Below are positions 16,608 to 25,076 of a stretch of DNA of 60,191 nucleotides, in pieces. This DNA comes from Acidimicrobiaceae bacterium (lineage in GTDB: Bacteria > Actinomycetota > Acidimicrobiia > Acidimicrobiales > Ilumatobacteraceae). Within the stretch, counting starts at the first letter, position 1, and each line of letters begins with the position of its first letter. The stretch spans positions 3,964 through 64,154 of the forward strand of contig JAHEDX010000014.1 in NCBI GenBank assembly GCA_024641005.1, in the 5' to 3' direction. The notes beneath the pieces were generated by a model. It was not told the origin of the DNA, did no database searches, and saw only the letters and a program-made list of their open reading frames with translations. A program made the translations under genes and the position numbers.

Positions 16608-17720
16608 CTAGCCCGCATGGATCGTGAGCTCGTGGCGTTTGAGCTTGCCGAGCGTGGTGCGTGGCAGTTCGGTGCAGATGACCACCCGGTGTGGCGCGCA
16701 GTACGCAGGCATCTGTGATTTCACCAGGTCGCGCAGGCTCTCCAGCGGGGGGATTGCACCGGGGTCGCGCGGTACGAGCAGCGCGGTGACCACCTCACCC
16801 CATTCGGGATCGGGCACTCCGACGATCGCAACGTCGCTGACACCTGGGTGATCACGCAGGACCGCCTCGACAGGTTCGGGCCACACGTTCTCTCCGCCCG
16901 TGATGATCAGGTCGCCGCGGCGCCCATGCACGGACAACATGCCTTCGGCGTCGATCTCGCCGAGATCACCGGTCGGGTACCACCCGTCAGGGGTGCGGGG
17001 GTCGGAACCGTCGCGGTAACAGCGCAGCAGCATCGGGCAGCGCAGTTGCACCTCGCCGGCGACGATGCGGACCTCGACACCTTCGATCGGGCGTCGGTCG
17101 TAGACGACCCCGCTGCCGGTCTCGGTCATGCCGTACGTGGTGACCGTGTTCGCCGGACGGTCGGAGGGCGGCCGTGAACCTCCCAGCACGATCAGGCGGA
17201 ACAGCGACGGGTCGACCCGCCGCAGCGCCGTGGGCACGAGTGAGACGAGTGTGGCGCCGCTGCCTTCGACGGCTTCGACCTCGAAGCCCGGCTGAACCGT
17301 GAGCCGGGTGCCGGTGCAGAGCGCACGGGTCACCACCGACAGCCCGCCGACGTGAGACAGGGGGAGACACGCGAGCCAGTGATCATCAGCTGCCACGCCG
17401 AGCCGGGCGGAAGTTGCGGCCGCGGACGCGGCGACAGCGTCGTGGGTGAGCACGACCCCCTTCGGCGCCCCCGTCGAGCCACTCGTGGCCACGACGAGTG
17501 CATCGCCCCGTTCGACCTCGTGTCCGTGGTCGAGAACATGACGTTCGCCTGTGCCGTCCACGAGGATGCCTGCGCCCAGCCGGCCGCACAGATCCACCTT
17601 GGCGCTGATCGGCAGCCGTTGGTCGACCGGCAATGCGGCATCGCCGGAGGACCAGACGCGTTGTAGCTCGTCGACGAATGCCGGCCCACCGGGCAGATCG
17701 AGAGCGACGAGCCGGGGCAC
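16608..17720 (-). CDS. menE: o-Succinylbenzoate-CoA ligase (MenE)
   Basis: A 370-aa adenylate-forming enzyme, short for the superfamily as is usual for actinobacterial MenE. It would activate o-succinylbenzoate to its CoA ester. Motifs are VVATSGSTGAPKG (P-loop), TYGMTETG, GDLGEIDAEGMLSVHGR and the C-terminal lysine in LPRTTLGKLKRHEL. The MenE assignment rests on size and on menA, menH, menD, menF and menG within 9 kb. The GTG at 17720 lies 2 nt after the amidase stop, so it is probably co-transcribed with the amidase. Confidence 0.85.
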   Translation of the reverse strand: MPRLVALDLPGGPAFVDELQRVWSSGDAALPVDQRLPISAKVDLCGRLGAGILVDGTGERHVLDHGHEVERGDALVVATSGSTGAPKGVVLTHDAVAASAAATSARLGVAADDHWLACLPLSHVGGLSVVTRALCTGTRLTVQPGFEVEAVEGSGATLVSLVPTALRRVDPSLFRLIVLGGSRPPSDRPANTVTTYGMTETGSGVVYDRRPIEGVEVRIVAGEVQLRCPMLLRCYRDGSDPRTPDGWYPTGDLGEIDAEGMLSVHGRRGDLIITGGENVWPEPVEAVLRDHPGVSDVAIVGVPDPEWGEVVTALLVPRDPGAIPPLESLRDLVKSQMPAYCAPHRVVICTELPRTTLGKLKRHELTIHAG

Positions 17721-17722
17721 GC

Positions 17723-19129
17723 TCAGTCGGTGACGGGGTCGATCGGGGTGTGTACGCCTTCTGCATTCTGGATCTGCTCCGCGATCGCCAGACATCGCAG
17801 ATCGGTGAACTTGTCGCCCAGTACCTGCACCCCGACCGGGAGCCCGGCAGCCATGCCGCACGGCACGATCGCCGCCGGGATGCCGAGCAGGTTGCCGGGC
17901 AACACCGGACGCAACGTGTCACGCATGATCGTGACGACCTCCTCGCCGCGGAGGTCGGCGCCATGTTCGAACGCGGGCAAGGCCCACGTCGGGGAGAGCA
18001 GGACCGGGTGTTGCTCGAAGAAGCTCGACCACGCCCGCATCGCGTGGTAGCGGTTGCCCTGCAACTCGACCGACGATTGCAGTGTCGGCGCTGGGTATTG
18101 ATCCATCATCGAGTCGAGGACCGATCGGGCATCGTCGGACAAGACCATGTCGAGCAGCGGGCGGGTGATGAGCACGTCGGCGATCAGCAACATCGCCCAC
18201 ATCTCCAAGATCTCCTCGTACGACGGCGGCGTCGCCTCGACGATCTCGTGTCCCTGGTCGGCGAGCAGGTCGGCCGCTCGTCGAACTGCCGCCGCGATCT
18301 CGGGGTGCGTGTCGCCACCAGGCGGCTCGGCCATCAGGGCGATGCTGAGTCGTTCGCCGGCTCCCAGATCGGTGAGCCGGGCCGGGACCGAGCGGGGGTC
18401 GCGTGCGCTCCACCCGGCGATCGCCGACAGGCCGGCCCGAACGTCCTTGACGTGGCGAGCCAACGGGCCCTCACACAGCATCTGCTGGCTGGACAACAAC
18501 TGGTCCTCGGGAGGCACGACCGTCGCGATCGGAACGACCCCTGCTGTCGGCTTGATCGACGCGATGCCACAGCAGTGCGCTGGGTTGCGGAGCGAACCGC
18601 CGATGTCATTGCCGAGCCCGATCGGGCTCATCCCCGACGCGATCGCCGCTGCCTCGCCGCCGCTCGACCCACCCGCCGTGACGCGGGGATTCCACGGGTT
18701 GCGAGTGAGGCCATGCAGTGCCGAGTGGGTGTGCACGCGCAACCCCAGGTCGGGGAGATTGGTGCGTGCGAATGGGATCGCCCCGGCGGCGCGCATGCGC
18801 TCGACGGTGGGCGCATCGATCGGAGCGATGGCGTCTGCGAGAGCGGGAACGCCCTGGGTGGTGGGGGTGCCGGCGAGATCGATGTTCTCCTTCACGGTGC
18901 ACGGAACGCCGTGCAACGGCCCGAGCGGGACTCGGTCGGCGACGGCCCGGTCTGCGGCATCTGCGGCGGCTCGCGCCTCGTCGTCGAGACGTCGCACGAT
19001 CGCGTTGAGGTGGGGGTTCACGGTGTCGACACGCGCGAGATGTGCCTCGAGGACATCCCGGCTGCTCGCGTCACCGTGCCGAATCTTCTCGGCCAGTTCG
19101 AGGGCTCCGAGTTGCCACAGTTCGCTCAT
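17723..19129 (-). CDS. Amidase signature family protein
   Basis: A 468-aa amidase-signature hydrolase. The Ser-cisSer-Lys triad is visible: Lys in PCTVKENID, cis-Ser in TAGGSSGGEAA and the nucleophile Ser in GNDIGGSLR. It cleaves an amide bond but the substrate is unknown; it resembles stand-alone amidases more than GatA, as no gatB or gatC is nearby. The ATG at 19129 gives the usual start (SELWQLGALELAEKIRHGD). CATGAT ends 6 nt upstream as a leaderless -10 box. It separates menE from menA on the opposite strand, with no evident link to quinone synthesis. Confidence 0.88.
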   Translation of the reverse strand: MSELWQLGALELAEKIRHGDASSRDVLEAHLARVDTVNPHLNAIVRRLDDEARAAADAADRAVADRVPLGPLHGVPCTVKENIDLAGTPTTQGVPALADAIAPIDAPTVERMRAAGAIPFARTNLPDLGLRVHTHSALHGLTRNPWNPRVTAGGSSGGEAAAIASGMSPIGLGNDIGGSLRNPAHCCGIASIKPTAGVVPIATVVPPEDQLLSSQQMLCEGPLARHVKDVRAGLSAIAGWSARDPRSVPARLTDLGAGERLSIALMAEPPGGDTHPEIAAAVRRAADLLADQGHEIVEATPPSYEEILEMWAMLLIADVLITRPLLDMVLSDDARSVLDSMMDQYPAPTLQSSVELQGNRYHAMRAWSSFFEQHPVLLSPTWALPAFEHGADLRGEEVVTIMRDTLRPVLPGNLLGIPAAIVPCGMAAGLPVGVQVLGDKFTDLRCLAIAEQIQNAEGVHTPIDPVTD

Positions 19130-19134
19130 CGGCC

Positions 19135-19141
19135 CATCATG
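19135..19141. promoter_or_regulatory. Overlapping divergent -10 boxes of the amidase and menA genes
   Basis: Only 19 bp separate the two divergent start codons. CATCAT (19135-19140, plus strand) ends 8 nt before the menA ATG, and CATGAT (19141-19136, minus strand) ends 6 nt before the amidase ATG. Both would give leaderless mRNAs and would compete for polymerase. Matches to TATAAT are 4 of 6 each, so this is a prediction. Confidence 0.4.
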
Positions 19142-19148
19142 ACGCACG

Positions 19149-20060
19149 ATGCCGACCGACCAGAACCCCAAGCCGTCAACATCGCTGTCGAATTGGATCG
19201 CCGGCGCCCGCCCACGCACCCTGCCCGCAGCCGTGGTGCCGGTCGCGGTCGGCGCTGCATGTGCTGCGGGCTCAGGTGCGTCATTCGGGGACGGTGTCGT
19301 GTGGTGGCGCGTCGTCGGTGCGATGGTGGTGTCGCTGCTGCTGCAGATCGGGGTCAACTACGCCAACGACTACAGCGACGGCGTGAAGGGCACCGACGAC
19401 GTGCGGGTCGGCCCGATGCGACTGGTCGCCACCGGGACGGCGACCCCGTCGGCCGTCAAGCGGGCTGCGATGGCCGCGTTGCTGTCTGCGGCCGCCGTAG
19501 GGCTGGTCCTCGCAGCGGCGACCACTTGGTGGCTGATAGCGGTCGGAGCGGTGTCGATCCTCGCCGCTTGGGGATACACGGGCGGTCCGAAGCCTTACGG
19601 GTACCTCGGACTGGGCGAACTGTTCGTCTTCGTGTTCTTCGGGCTGGTGGCAACCGTCGGAACGACGTATCTCGCGATCGAGCAGGTGCCGGGCATCACG
19701 TGGGTGGCCGCGACCGGTGTCGGATTCCTGGCGTGTGCGCTGCTGGTCATCAACAACCTGCGCGACATCCCGACCGATCGCGAGGTCGGCAAGCGCACGC
19801 TCGCCGTTCGATTGGGCGACCGTCTCACACGGGCGCTGTACGCGGGGTTGATCGTCGGCGCCTTCCTGGTCGTCGCCATCTGTGCCGGACAGCGCAGCTG
19901 GTCGTTGTTGGCACTCGCGGCCCTGACCGTGGCCCGGGAGCCGATCAGCAAGGTGCTCGAAGGCGCGACGGGCAAGGATCTCATCCCGATCCTCGGCGCG
20001 ACCGGAAAGACCCAGTTGCTCTACGGCCTGTTGTTCAGTATCGGCCTGGCGCTCGGGTGA
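19149..20060 (+). CDS. menA: 1,4-Dihydroxy-2-naphthoate polyprenyltransferase (MenA)
   Basis: A 303-aa integral membrane UbiA-superfamily prenyltransferase that attaches the isoprenoid tail to DHNA to make demethylmenaquinone. The two Asp-rich motifs are NDYSDGVKGTD (first) and NNLRDIPTDREVGKRTLAVRLG (second), both as in MenA, together with WIAGARPRTLPAA near the N-terminus. About eight hydrophobic helices are visible. The ATG at 19149 is the only start before the conserved region. It is convergent with menH. Confidence 0.95.
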   Translation: MPTDQNPKPSTSLSNWIAGARPRTLPAAVVPVAVGAACAAGSGASFGDGVVWWRVVGAMVVSLLLQIGVNYANDYSDGVKGTDDVRVGPMRLVATGTATPSAVKRAAMAALLSAAAVGLVLAAATTWWLIAVGAVSILAAWGYTGGPKPYGYLGLGELFVFVFFGLVATVGTTYLAIEQVPGITWVAATGVGFLACALLVINNLRDIPTDREVGKRTLAVRLGDRLTRALYAGLIVGAFLVVAICAGQRSWSLLALAALTVAREPISKVLEGATGKDLIPILGATGKTQLLYGLLFSIGLALG

Positions 20061-20072
20061 CCGCGGCTGTCG

Positions 20073-20852
20073 TCACCCGACCGCTGGGGCGGTCGTCGTG
20101 GCCGCCAGCCACTCGGTGATCACCGCGGCGGTCGCCTCCGGCTGCTCGCTGTGTGTCGCATGCCCCGCGTCCTCGATCGACGCGAAGTTGGCGTTCGGTA
20201 GCGCTTCGACCATTCGCCTCGCGATGTCGGTGAACTTGGTGTCGCGGTCGCCGGCGATCGCGAGCACCGGAACAGACATCTTGCCGAGGTGTCCCCAGAG
20301 CGAGGACTGGTTGCCCGTTCCACACGTTCGCAAGCTGTGAGCCAGGCCGCTGGCCGTATTGCGGCGACGATGAGCGAGGCCTTGATCGTCGGGCGGGAGG
20401 GAGGCGAACAACGGAGCGGCAAGCCACTCGTCGAGAAATGCCTCGACGCCGATCGTCTCGATCCGCTGCGCGCGTTCATCGTCGAGTCGACGGCGATCTG
20501 CTCGTTCGGCGAGCGCTTCGATACCGGGTGTCGCCCCGATCAACACGAGTCGTTCGATGATGCTCGGCCGGGCCGCCGCCGCCGACAGTCCGAAGCGGCC
20601 GCCCATGGAGTACCCGACATAGGTGCCCCGTCCGACGAGATCGGCGAGCTGTGCGCCGCCGGCGTCGATGTCGGTCCGGTCGTGGCTGCTGAGTCCGTGA
20701 CCGGGAAGATCGACGAATGCGAGAGCCGGTCGGGTGCCCATCCGCTCCGCGATCTGATGCGCGCACCGATGCCAGTGATGGTGCGTCTGCGTGAACCCGT
20801 GCAGGAACACCAGCCGATCGGCGAAGCCGATGTCAGACGTCGCAGACATCAT
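20073..20852 (-). CDS. menH: Alpha/beta hydrolase, probable SHCHC synthase (MenH)
   Basis: A 259-aa alpha/beta hydrolase that probably converts SEPHCHC, the MenD product, to SHCHC. It shows the oxyanion region FLHGFTQTHHHW, DLPGHG, the nucleophile elbow VGYSMGGRFGLS, the Asp in IAGDRDTKF and the His in EDAGHATHSE. The stretch from the elbow (ATPGIEALAER...AFLDEWLAAPLF) is MenH-like rather than that of a general hydrolase. Tandem start codons lie at 20852 and 20849, inside the 3' end of the dsbA-like gene, so the two are translationally coupled. Location between menA and menD supports the call. Confidence 0.82.
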   Translation of the reverse strand: MMSATSDIGFADRLVFLHGFTQTHHHWHRCAHQIAERMGTRPALAFVDLPGHGLSSHDRTDIDAGGAQLADLVGRGTYVGYSMGGRFGLSAAAARPSIIERLVLIGATPGIEALAERADRRRLDDERAQRIETIGVEAFLDEWLAAPLFASLPPDDQGLAHRRRNTASGLAHSLRTCGTGNQSSLWGHLGKMSVPVLAIAGDRDTKFTDIARRMVEALPNANFASIEDAGHATHSEQPEATAAVITEWLAATTTAPAVG

Positions 20853-21543
20853 CGGTGCACACGCCTGCCTCGGCCACCGCCTCGGCGATGACCTTCTGGC
20901 TGAGGCGGCGAAGGACGTTGACGAATGTCTCGGTGTCCTGGGCGCCCGGGATCGCCCACTGGCCGTTGATGACGTATGTGGGAACGGCACTGATACCGCA
21001 GTCGGCCGCCTGCTCGAGGAACGCGGCGACCTCGCGGCGTCCGCGGTCGGTCTCGAGGAACTCGATCACCGAGTCGCGGTCGAACCCGATCTCTGCTGCA
21101 CAGTCGGCAAGCGTCTCCGGATCTCCGATGTCGAGCCCGTCGACGAAGTAGGCACGCAGCAGACGTTCTTTCAGGAGGTCCTGTGGCACCGGCGAACCGG
21201 CCTGCTCGGCGAGCCACAGCAATCGGTGAGCGAGCAGTGTGTTCGCCCGCAGGGCGAGATCCATGCGGAACGCGAGGCCATCGCCTGCAGCGGCCTCGGT
21301 GACCCTGGAAATGATCGCGGTCGCCCGCTCGGGCCCGCCGAACTTGCGGGAGTATGCCTCGAAGACCGGTTGCGACTTGCCGGGGGACGCGGTCGGGTCG
21401 AGCTGATACGGCCGATAGACGATGTCGAGGTCGATCTCGCCCGCCAATTCCTGCACGGCGCGCTCGAAGCGGCGCTTACCGATATAGCACCATGGGCACA
21501 CGACATCGGACCAGATTTCGACCTGAATCGCGGGGGCGTTCAT
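20833..21543 (-). CDS. DsbA-family oxidoreductase (FrnE-like)
   Basis: A 236-aa thioredoxin-fold DsbA-family protein with the active-site motif CPWC in SDVVCPWCYIGKRR and a helical insertion of the FrnE/YwbO type. cis-Pro lies in ISAVPTYVINGQWAI. No signal peptide is present, so it acts in the cytoplasm, as a thiol oxidoreductase or isomerase-like enzyme. The C-terminus has an extra CxxxxC (VCTDDVC). The ATG at 21543 fits the family; TAAGGT ends 8 nt upstream as a leaderless -10 box. It is co-transcribed with menH and divergent from menD. Confidence 0.88.
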   Translation of the reverse strand: MNAPAIQVEIWSDVVCPWCYIGKRRFERAVQELAGEIDLDIVYRPYQLDPTASPGKSQPVFEAYSRKFGGPERATAIISRVTEAAAGDGLAFRMDLALRANTLLAHRLLWLAEQAGSPVPQDLLKERLLRAYFVDGLDIGDPETLADCAAEIGFDRDSVIEFLETDRGRREVAAFLEQAADCGISAVPTYVINGQWAIPGAQDTETFVNVLRRLSQKVIAEAVAEAGVCTDDVCDV

Positions 21544-21551
21544 GCTCGGAG

Positions 21552-21570
21552 ACCTTACGCGTCGTATCGT
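21552..21570. promoter_or_regulatory. Divergent leaderless promoters of dsbA-like gene and menD
   Basis: In the 35 bp between the divergent starts, TAAGGT (minus strand, 21557-21552) and TATCGT (plus strand, 21565-21570) each end 8 nt before a start codon. No Shine-Dalgarno is present on either side. The -35 regions would lie inside the opposite promoter or gene. Confidence 0.45.
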
Positions 21571-21578
21571 CGGGTCGC

Positions 21579-23243
21579 ATGACCGCGGGTGAACCACCTC
21601 CAGCCGGTACCTCACCCGGCAACGCTGTCGGCGACGCCAATGCCACAGCGTGCGCAACCCTGGTCGACGAGTGGATCCGGTGCGGAGTCCGGCACGCTGT
21701 CGTCGCCCCTGGATCGCGCAGCACGCCGATGGCGATCGCGCTTGCCGAACGGGCCGAGTTGGCGTTGCACGTCGTCCACGACGAGCGTGTCGCCGCGTTC
21801 GTGGCGCTCGGGCTCGGACTGGAGGGCGTTCCGGCGGTGTTGCTCTGCACCAGTGGCACCGCAGCGGTCAACTTTCATCCGGCCGTCGTCGAGGCGGGCT
21901 CGAGCAACGTCCCGATGATCGTCGCCACCGCCGATCGGCCGCCCGAGTTGCGTGGCATCGGGTCGCCGCAGACGATCGATCAGGTCGACCTGTACGGGCG
22001 AGCGGTGCGTTGGTTCCACGACGCGCGAGTACCCGACGAGGCCGACCCTGCATCGTGGCGGCCGCTCGCTCAACGCGTGTTCTCCACAGCTGATGGCGGT
22101 CCGGTGCATCTCAATCTGCCTTTTCGCGAGCCGCTGTTGGGCCGAGCGGGCGCCTTGCCCGACACGATCGGGCCGCCTCTGCCGGTGCCGCGCGGTATCG
22201 CCGTCGGCGGTCCACTGGACGACTACGTCGACCGGCAGCGCGGTGTGATCATCGCCGGGGGAGGGCATGGGCAACCGGTGACGACGATCGAGGCACTCGC
22301 CGAACGTCTGGGGTGGCCGGTGTTGGCCGATCCGACTTCCGGTTGTCGAGCGTTCGCCCAGTCGGTGACCGCGTTCGACCCACTGCTGCGACACGACGAT
22401 TTCGCGAGGGCCCACGCGCCGGACCTGGTGGTGCGGTTCGGGCGTGCTCCGGCCTCCAAGGTGCTGTCCCAATGGATTGCTGCGAGTAGGGCGCCTGTGA
22501 TCCAGGTCGGCGGGCCCGGCGTGATCGATCCAGATCGCAACGTGGTCGCGTTCTGTTCGATCGACGAACTCGCCCCACTGTCTGGTGCGGCCGGCACCCC
22601 GTGGATGGCTCGTTGGCGCCACGCCAATGCCCAGGCCGAGACGGCGATCGATGCTGCTGTCGCCGAGCTGCCGATGAGCGAGCCTGGCGTCGCCCGCACG
22701 GTTGCCGCTGCGCTGCACGACGACATCGAATTGGTCGTCTCGTCCTCGATGCCCGTCAGGGACCTCGAGTGGTTCGGCGGACCGGCCGCCCGAGCGCACG
22801 CGAACCGCGGGGCCAACGGCATCGACGGCGTCATGTCGACGGCGTTGGGCAAGGCGCTGGGAGGCCGGCCGATGATCGTCGTGGTCGGTGACATCGCCTT
22901 CGTGCACGACAGCAATGTCCTGGTCGGGTTACGCGCTCGCAACGCCGATCTTCGGATCGTCGTCATCGACAACGGCGGTGGTGGCATCTTCAGCTTCCTC
23001 CCGCAGGCGGCAACCCTGGATGGCGACCGGTTCGAGCAGCTGTTCGGCACGCCCCATGGCACCGATGTCCTCGCACTCGCGGCCGCTCATGGCATCGCAG
23101 CGCAAACGGTCGACACGCTCGGTGAACTCGCCGAGGCGGTGCGAGCGCCGGGCCCGAGTGTGATCCGGGTGGTCACCAGTCGCGCCGACAATGTCCGACA
23201 CCACGAACTGCTCAACGCAGCGGTCGCGGCGGTGCAACGGTGA
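21579..23243 (+). CDS. menD: 2-Succinyl-5-enolpyruvyl-6-hydroxy-3-cyclohexene-1-carboxylate synthase (MenD)
   Basis: A 554-aa thiamine-diphosphate enzyme joining isochorismate and 2-oxoglutarate, the first committed step to menaquinone. The N-terminal PYR domain has VVAPGSRSTPMAIALAER, the ThDP-activating Glu lies in VHDERVAAF, followed by LLCTSGTAAVNFHPAV and ADRPPELRG. The C-terminal PP domain has the Mg/ThDP motif GDIAFVHDSN and DNGGGGIFSFLPQA. Length matches the family. The ATG at 21579 begins a short non-conserved leader before the conserved NATACATLVDEWIRCGV. Confidence 0.96.
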   Translation: MTAGEPPPAGTSPGNAVGDANATACATLVDEWIRCGVRHAVVAPGSRSTPMAIALAERAELALHVVHDERVAAFVALGLGLEGVPAVLLCTSGTAAVNFHPAVVEAGSSNVPMIVATADRPPELRGIGSPQTIDQVDLYGRAVRWFHDARVPDEADPASWRPLAQRVFSTADGGPVHLNLPFREPLLGRAGALPDTIGPPLPVPRGIAVGGPLDDYVDRQRGVIIAGGGHGQPVTTIEALAERLGWPVLADPTSGCRAFAQSVTAFDPLLRHDDFARAHAPDLVVRFGRAPASKVLSQWIAASRAPVIQVGGPGVIDPDRNVVAFCSIDELAPLSGAAGTPWMARWRHANAQAETAIDAAVAELPMSEPGVARTVAAALHDDIELVVSSSMPVRDLEWFGGPAARAHANRGANGIDGVMSTALGKALGGRPMIVVVGDIAFVHDSNVLVGLRARNADLRIVVIDNGGGGIFSFLPQAATLDGDRFEQLFGTPHGTDVLALAAAHGIAAQTVDTLGELAEAVRAPGPSVIRVVTSRADNVRHHELLNAAVAAVQR

Positions 23244-23331
23244 CCCGATCAGATCGGGCTGTGCGCGGCGAGCGGATCACGGTGACGCTGTCGCGACGGC
23301 ATCCAGGTCGGCTGATGTCGCCCGTGAGTCG

Positions 23332-23850
23332 ATGACCGGTGATATCGGTTGGCTCAGCCCCCGTCAACGCGACGGGGGTGTCGACCGGATCCCGTTGCCG
23401 CCCGGGGTGCCGGGCTCGCTCTGGCTCTGCGGTAAGCACGCCGTCGCTACTCGATGGGGCTCGCCGTCGGACGACCGCTCGGAGTGGACGACGATCGTGT
23501 GCCTCACCGAGCGTCACGAGATTGCCGACCGGTACCCCGCCTATGTGGGCTGGCTCGACACTGCGGGCGACGCAGCATTGTGGTGGCCGATCCCCGATAT
23601 GCACGCGCCACCGCTGGACGCCATGCTCGACTTCGCCGATGATCTCGCTCACCGTCTCCGCAGAGGCGACTCGTTGTTGGTCCATTGTGGAGCGGGGGTC
23701 GGGCGGGCCGGCACGACGGCTGTGTGTGTCCTGATCCGGTTGGGGCTCACGACAGCCGCAGCCGAGCGCACCGTTGGCGAGCATCGCCCCATGGCCGGCC
23801 CCGAGGTCGGGGCCCAACGCGATCTGGTCGTCGCGCTCGGCGCTGCGTAA
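23332..23850 (+). CDS. Protein tyrosine/dual-specificity phosphatase-like protein
   Basis: A 172-aa cysteine phosphatase. The P-loop VHCGAGVGRAGT matches HCxxGxxRxG(S/T), and the loop WWPIPDMHAPP supplies the general-acid Asp. The catalytic Cys is about residue 117. It is cytoplasmic, and the substrate (phosphotyrosine, phosphoserine or a small phosphorylated molecule) is unknown. The start at 23332 is the first ATG that excludes the uninformative stretch after menD; upstream context is weak, so it may be off by some codons. It lies 88 bp after menD and could be co-transcribed. Its stop codon is inside the palindrome at 23845-23881. Confidence 0.82.
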   Translation: MTGDIGWLSPRQRDGGVDRIPLPPGVPGSLWLCGKHAVATRWGSPSDDRSEWTTIVCLTERHEIADRYPAYVGWLDTAGDAALWWPIPDMHAPPLDAMLDFADDLAHRLRRGDSLLVHCGAGVGRAGTTAVCVLIRLGLTTAAAERTVGEHRPMAGPEVGAQRDLVVALGAA

Positions 23851-23881
23851 CGTTTGGGTGCCAGGCGTCAGACCGTTACGC
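23845..23881. terminator. Palindromic element between convergent phosphatase and menF genes
   Basis: Perfect 8-bp outer arms GCGTAACG (23845-23852) and CGTTACGC (23874-23881) enclose TTTGGGTGCCAGGCGTCAGAC, whose centre GTGCCAGGCGTC is itself partly symmetric. It contains the phosphatase stop codon and ends 10 nt before the menF stop. It probably works as a two-way terminator and may belong to a dispersed palindromic repeat family. Confidence 0.5.
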
Positions 23882-23890
23882 GGCCGACGG

Positions 23891-25069
23891 TCAGGGGCGG
23901 ATGATGGCGCTGAGCATTGCTTGGAACTTGGCCTGGGTCTCTGCGAGCTCCGACAGCGGGTCGCTGTCGGCGACGATCCCTCCGCCGGCAACCAGTCGGG
24001 CCGACCGTCGATCAGCGGACAGTTCCGCGCATCGAAGCGACACTGCCCAACTGCCGTCCCCGCGGCCGTCCACCCAGCCAACGGCACCGCCGTACCGTCC
24101 GCGTTCGAATCCCTCGACGCCGACGATCAGCTCGATGGCAGCTTCGCGGGGATACCCCCCGACCGCAGGCGTCGGTTGCAGCGCTCGCACCAACTCGATG
24201 ACGCTCGGTGTGGGTTTCGACAGCATGCCTTCGGCCTGGGATCCGAGATGCTGCACGTTGGCGACCTTCACGATCGAGGGTTCGGGTGCCCAGTCGAGGT
24301 AGCTGCAGTAGGGGAGCAGCGTGTCGCGCACCATTTCGATCGCAGCCCGGTGCTCGATCTGATTCTTGGGGCTGGCCTGCAGTTCGGCCGCGAGCTGTTC
24401 GTCCGTTGCCGGGTCCCCGGTCGTGCGAGTGGTCCCGGCCAGGGGATGTGCCCTCACGATGTCGCCTTCGACGGCGACCAGCAGCTCGGGCGATGCGCCG
24501 ATGAACCCGTCGATCGAGAAGCGATGACTCGAACCGAACGTGGTCTTCAGCCGACGGAGAACCGCATGCACATCGATCGGCTGGTCCGAGACGATGTCGA
24601 TGGGTCGGGCGATGACCGCCTTGCGCATCTGGCCGGAGCGAACCGCGTGCCGTGCAGCGGCAACCGCCGCGAGATAGTGCGACACCTCGACGCCGGGGCT
24701 GATCGAGAAGGATGCGGCGGAGGGGACCGGCTCGGCAACTTCGTCGACATCGAGATCGGCATCATCGAGAGAGGTGACCCATTGCCTGCCGTCGGCAGAC
24801 TTGCCGACGATGACCTGCGGCACCACCAGATCGGCCGGGGATCCGGGAAGAAACGGTAGGGCTCCGAGCGCGATCGGCCCGTTGGTGCCCCCCACGCGGT
24901 CGTCGTGCTCGATCCCCGCGAGGAACTCGACCGCTCGGTCGATCGGGATTCGGGCGGCCACGCCGCGGCCGGCGAAGCCGACTCCTTCACGGACGAACAG
25001 ATAACCGTCACCGCGTGCGACGTCGTTGAGGTCGAGGTCGAGCTCGAGCGGGACCGTGACGGCTCTCAC
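23891..25069 (-). CDS. menF: Isochorismate synthase (MenF)
   Basis: A 392-aa chorismate-binding enzyme that isomerises chorismate to isochorismate for menaquinone. The C-terminal domain has FIGASPELLVAVEGD, the turn AHPLAGTTRTTGD, NQIEHRAAIEMVRDTL and the Mg-binding region VGGYPREAAIELIVGVEGFERG. Its size and position between menG and menD favour MenF over anthranilate synthase TrpE or a salicylate synthase, though a siderophore role cannot be excluded by sequence alone. The GTG at 25069 lies 7 nt after the menG stop, so the two form an operon; an open frame extends upstream inside menG and was ignored. Confidence 0.9.
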   Translation of the reverse strand: MRAVTVPLELDLDLNDVARGDGYLFVREGVGFAGRGVAARIPIDRAVEFLAGIEHDDRVGGTNGPIALGALPFLPGSPADLVVPQVIVGKSADGRQWVTSLDDADLDVDEVAEPVPSAASFSISPGVEVSHYLAAVAAARHAVRSGQMRKAVIARPIDIVSDQPIDVHAVLRRLKTTFGSSHRFSIDGFIGASPELLVAVEGDIVRAHPLAGTTRTTGDPATDEQLAAELQASPKNQIEHRAAIEMVRDTLLPYCSYLDWAPEPSIVKVANVQHLGSQAEGMLSKPTPSVIELVRALQPTPAVGGYPREAAIELIVGVEGFERGRYGGAVGWVDGRGDGSWAVSLRCAELSADRRSARLVAGGGIVADSDPLSELAETQAKFQAMLSAIIRP

Positions 25070-25076
25070 GCCGCGT

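Noticed and set aside
17633..20119. An 828-codon open frame on the plus strand
   Set aside because: It is antisense to the amidase and menE, and runs through menA in another frame. Its product is Arg/Gly-rich low complexity with no motif. The real genes have full catalytic signatures; long shadow frames are expected at this GC content.
23891..25069. menF as a salicylate or anthranilate synthase
   Set aside because: It overlaps the menaquinone context and has no partner glutaminase or siderophore genes nearby, though sequence alone does not fully exclude it.
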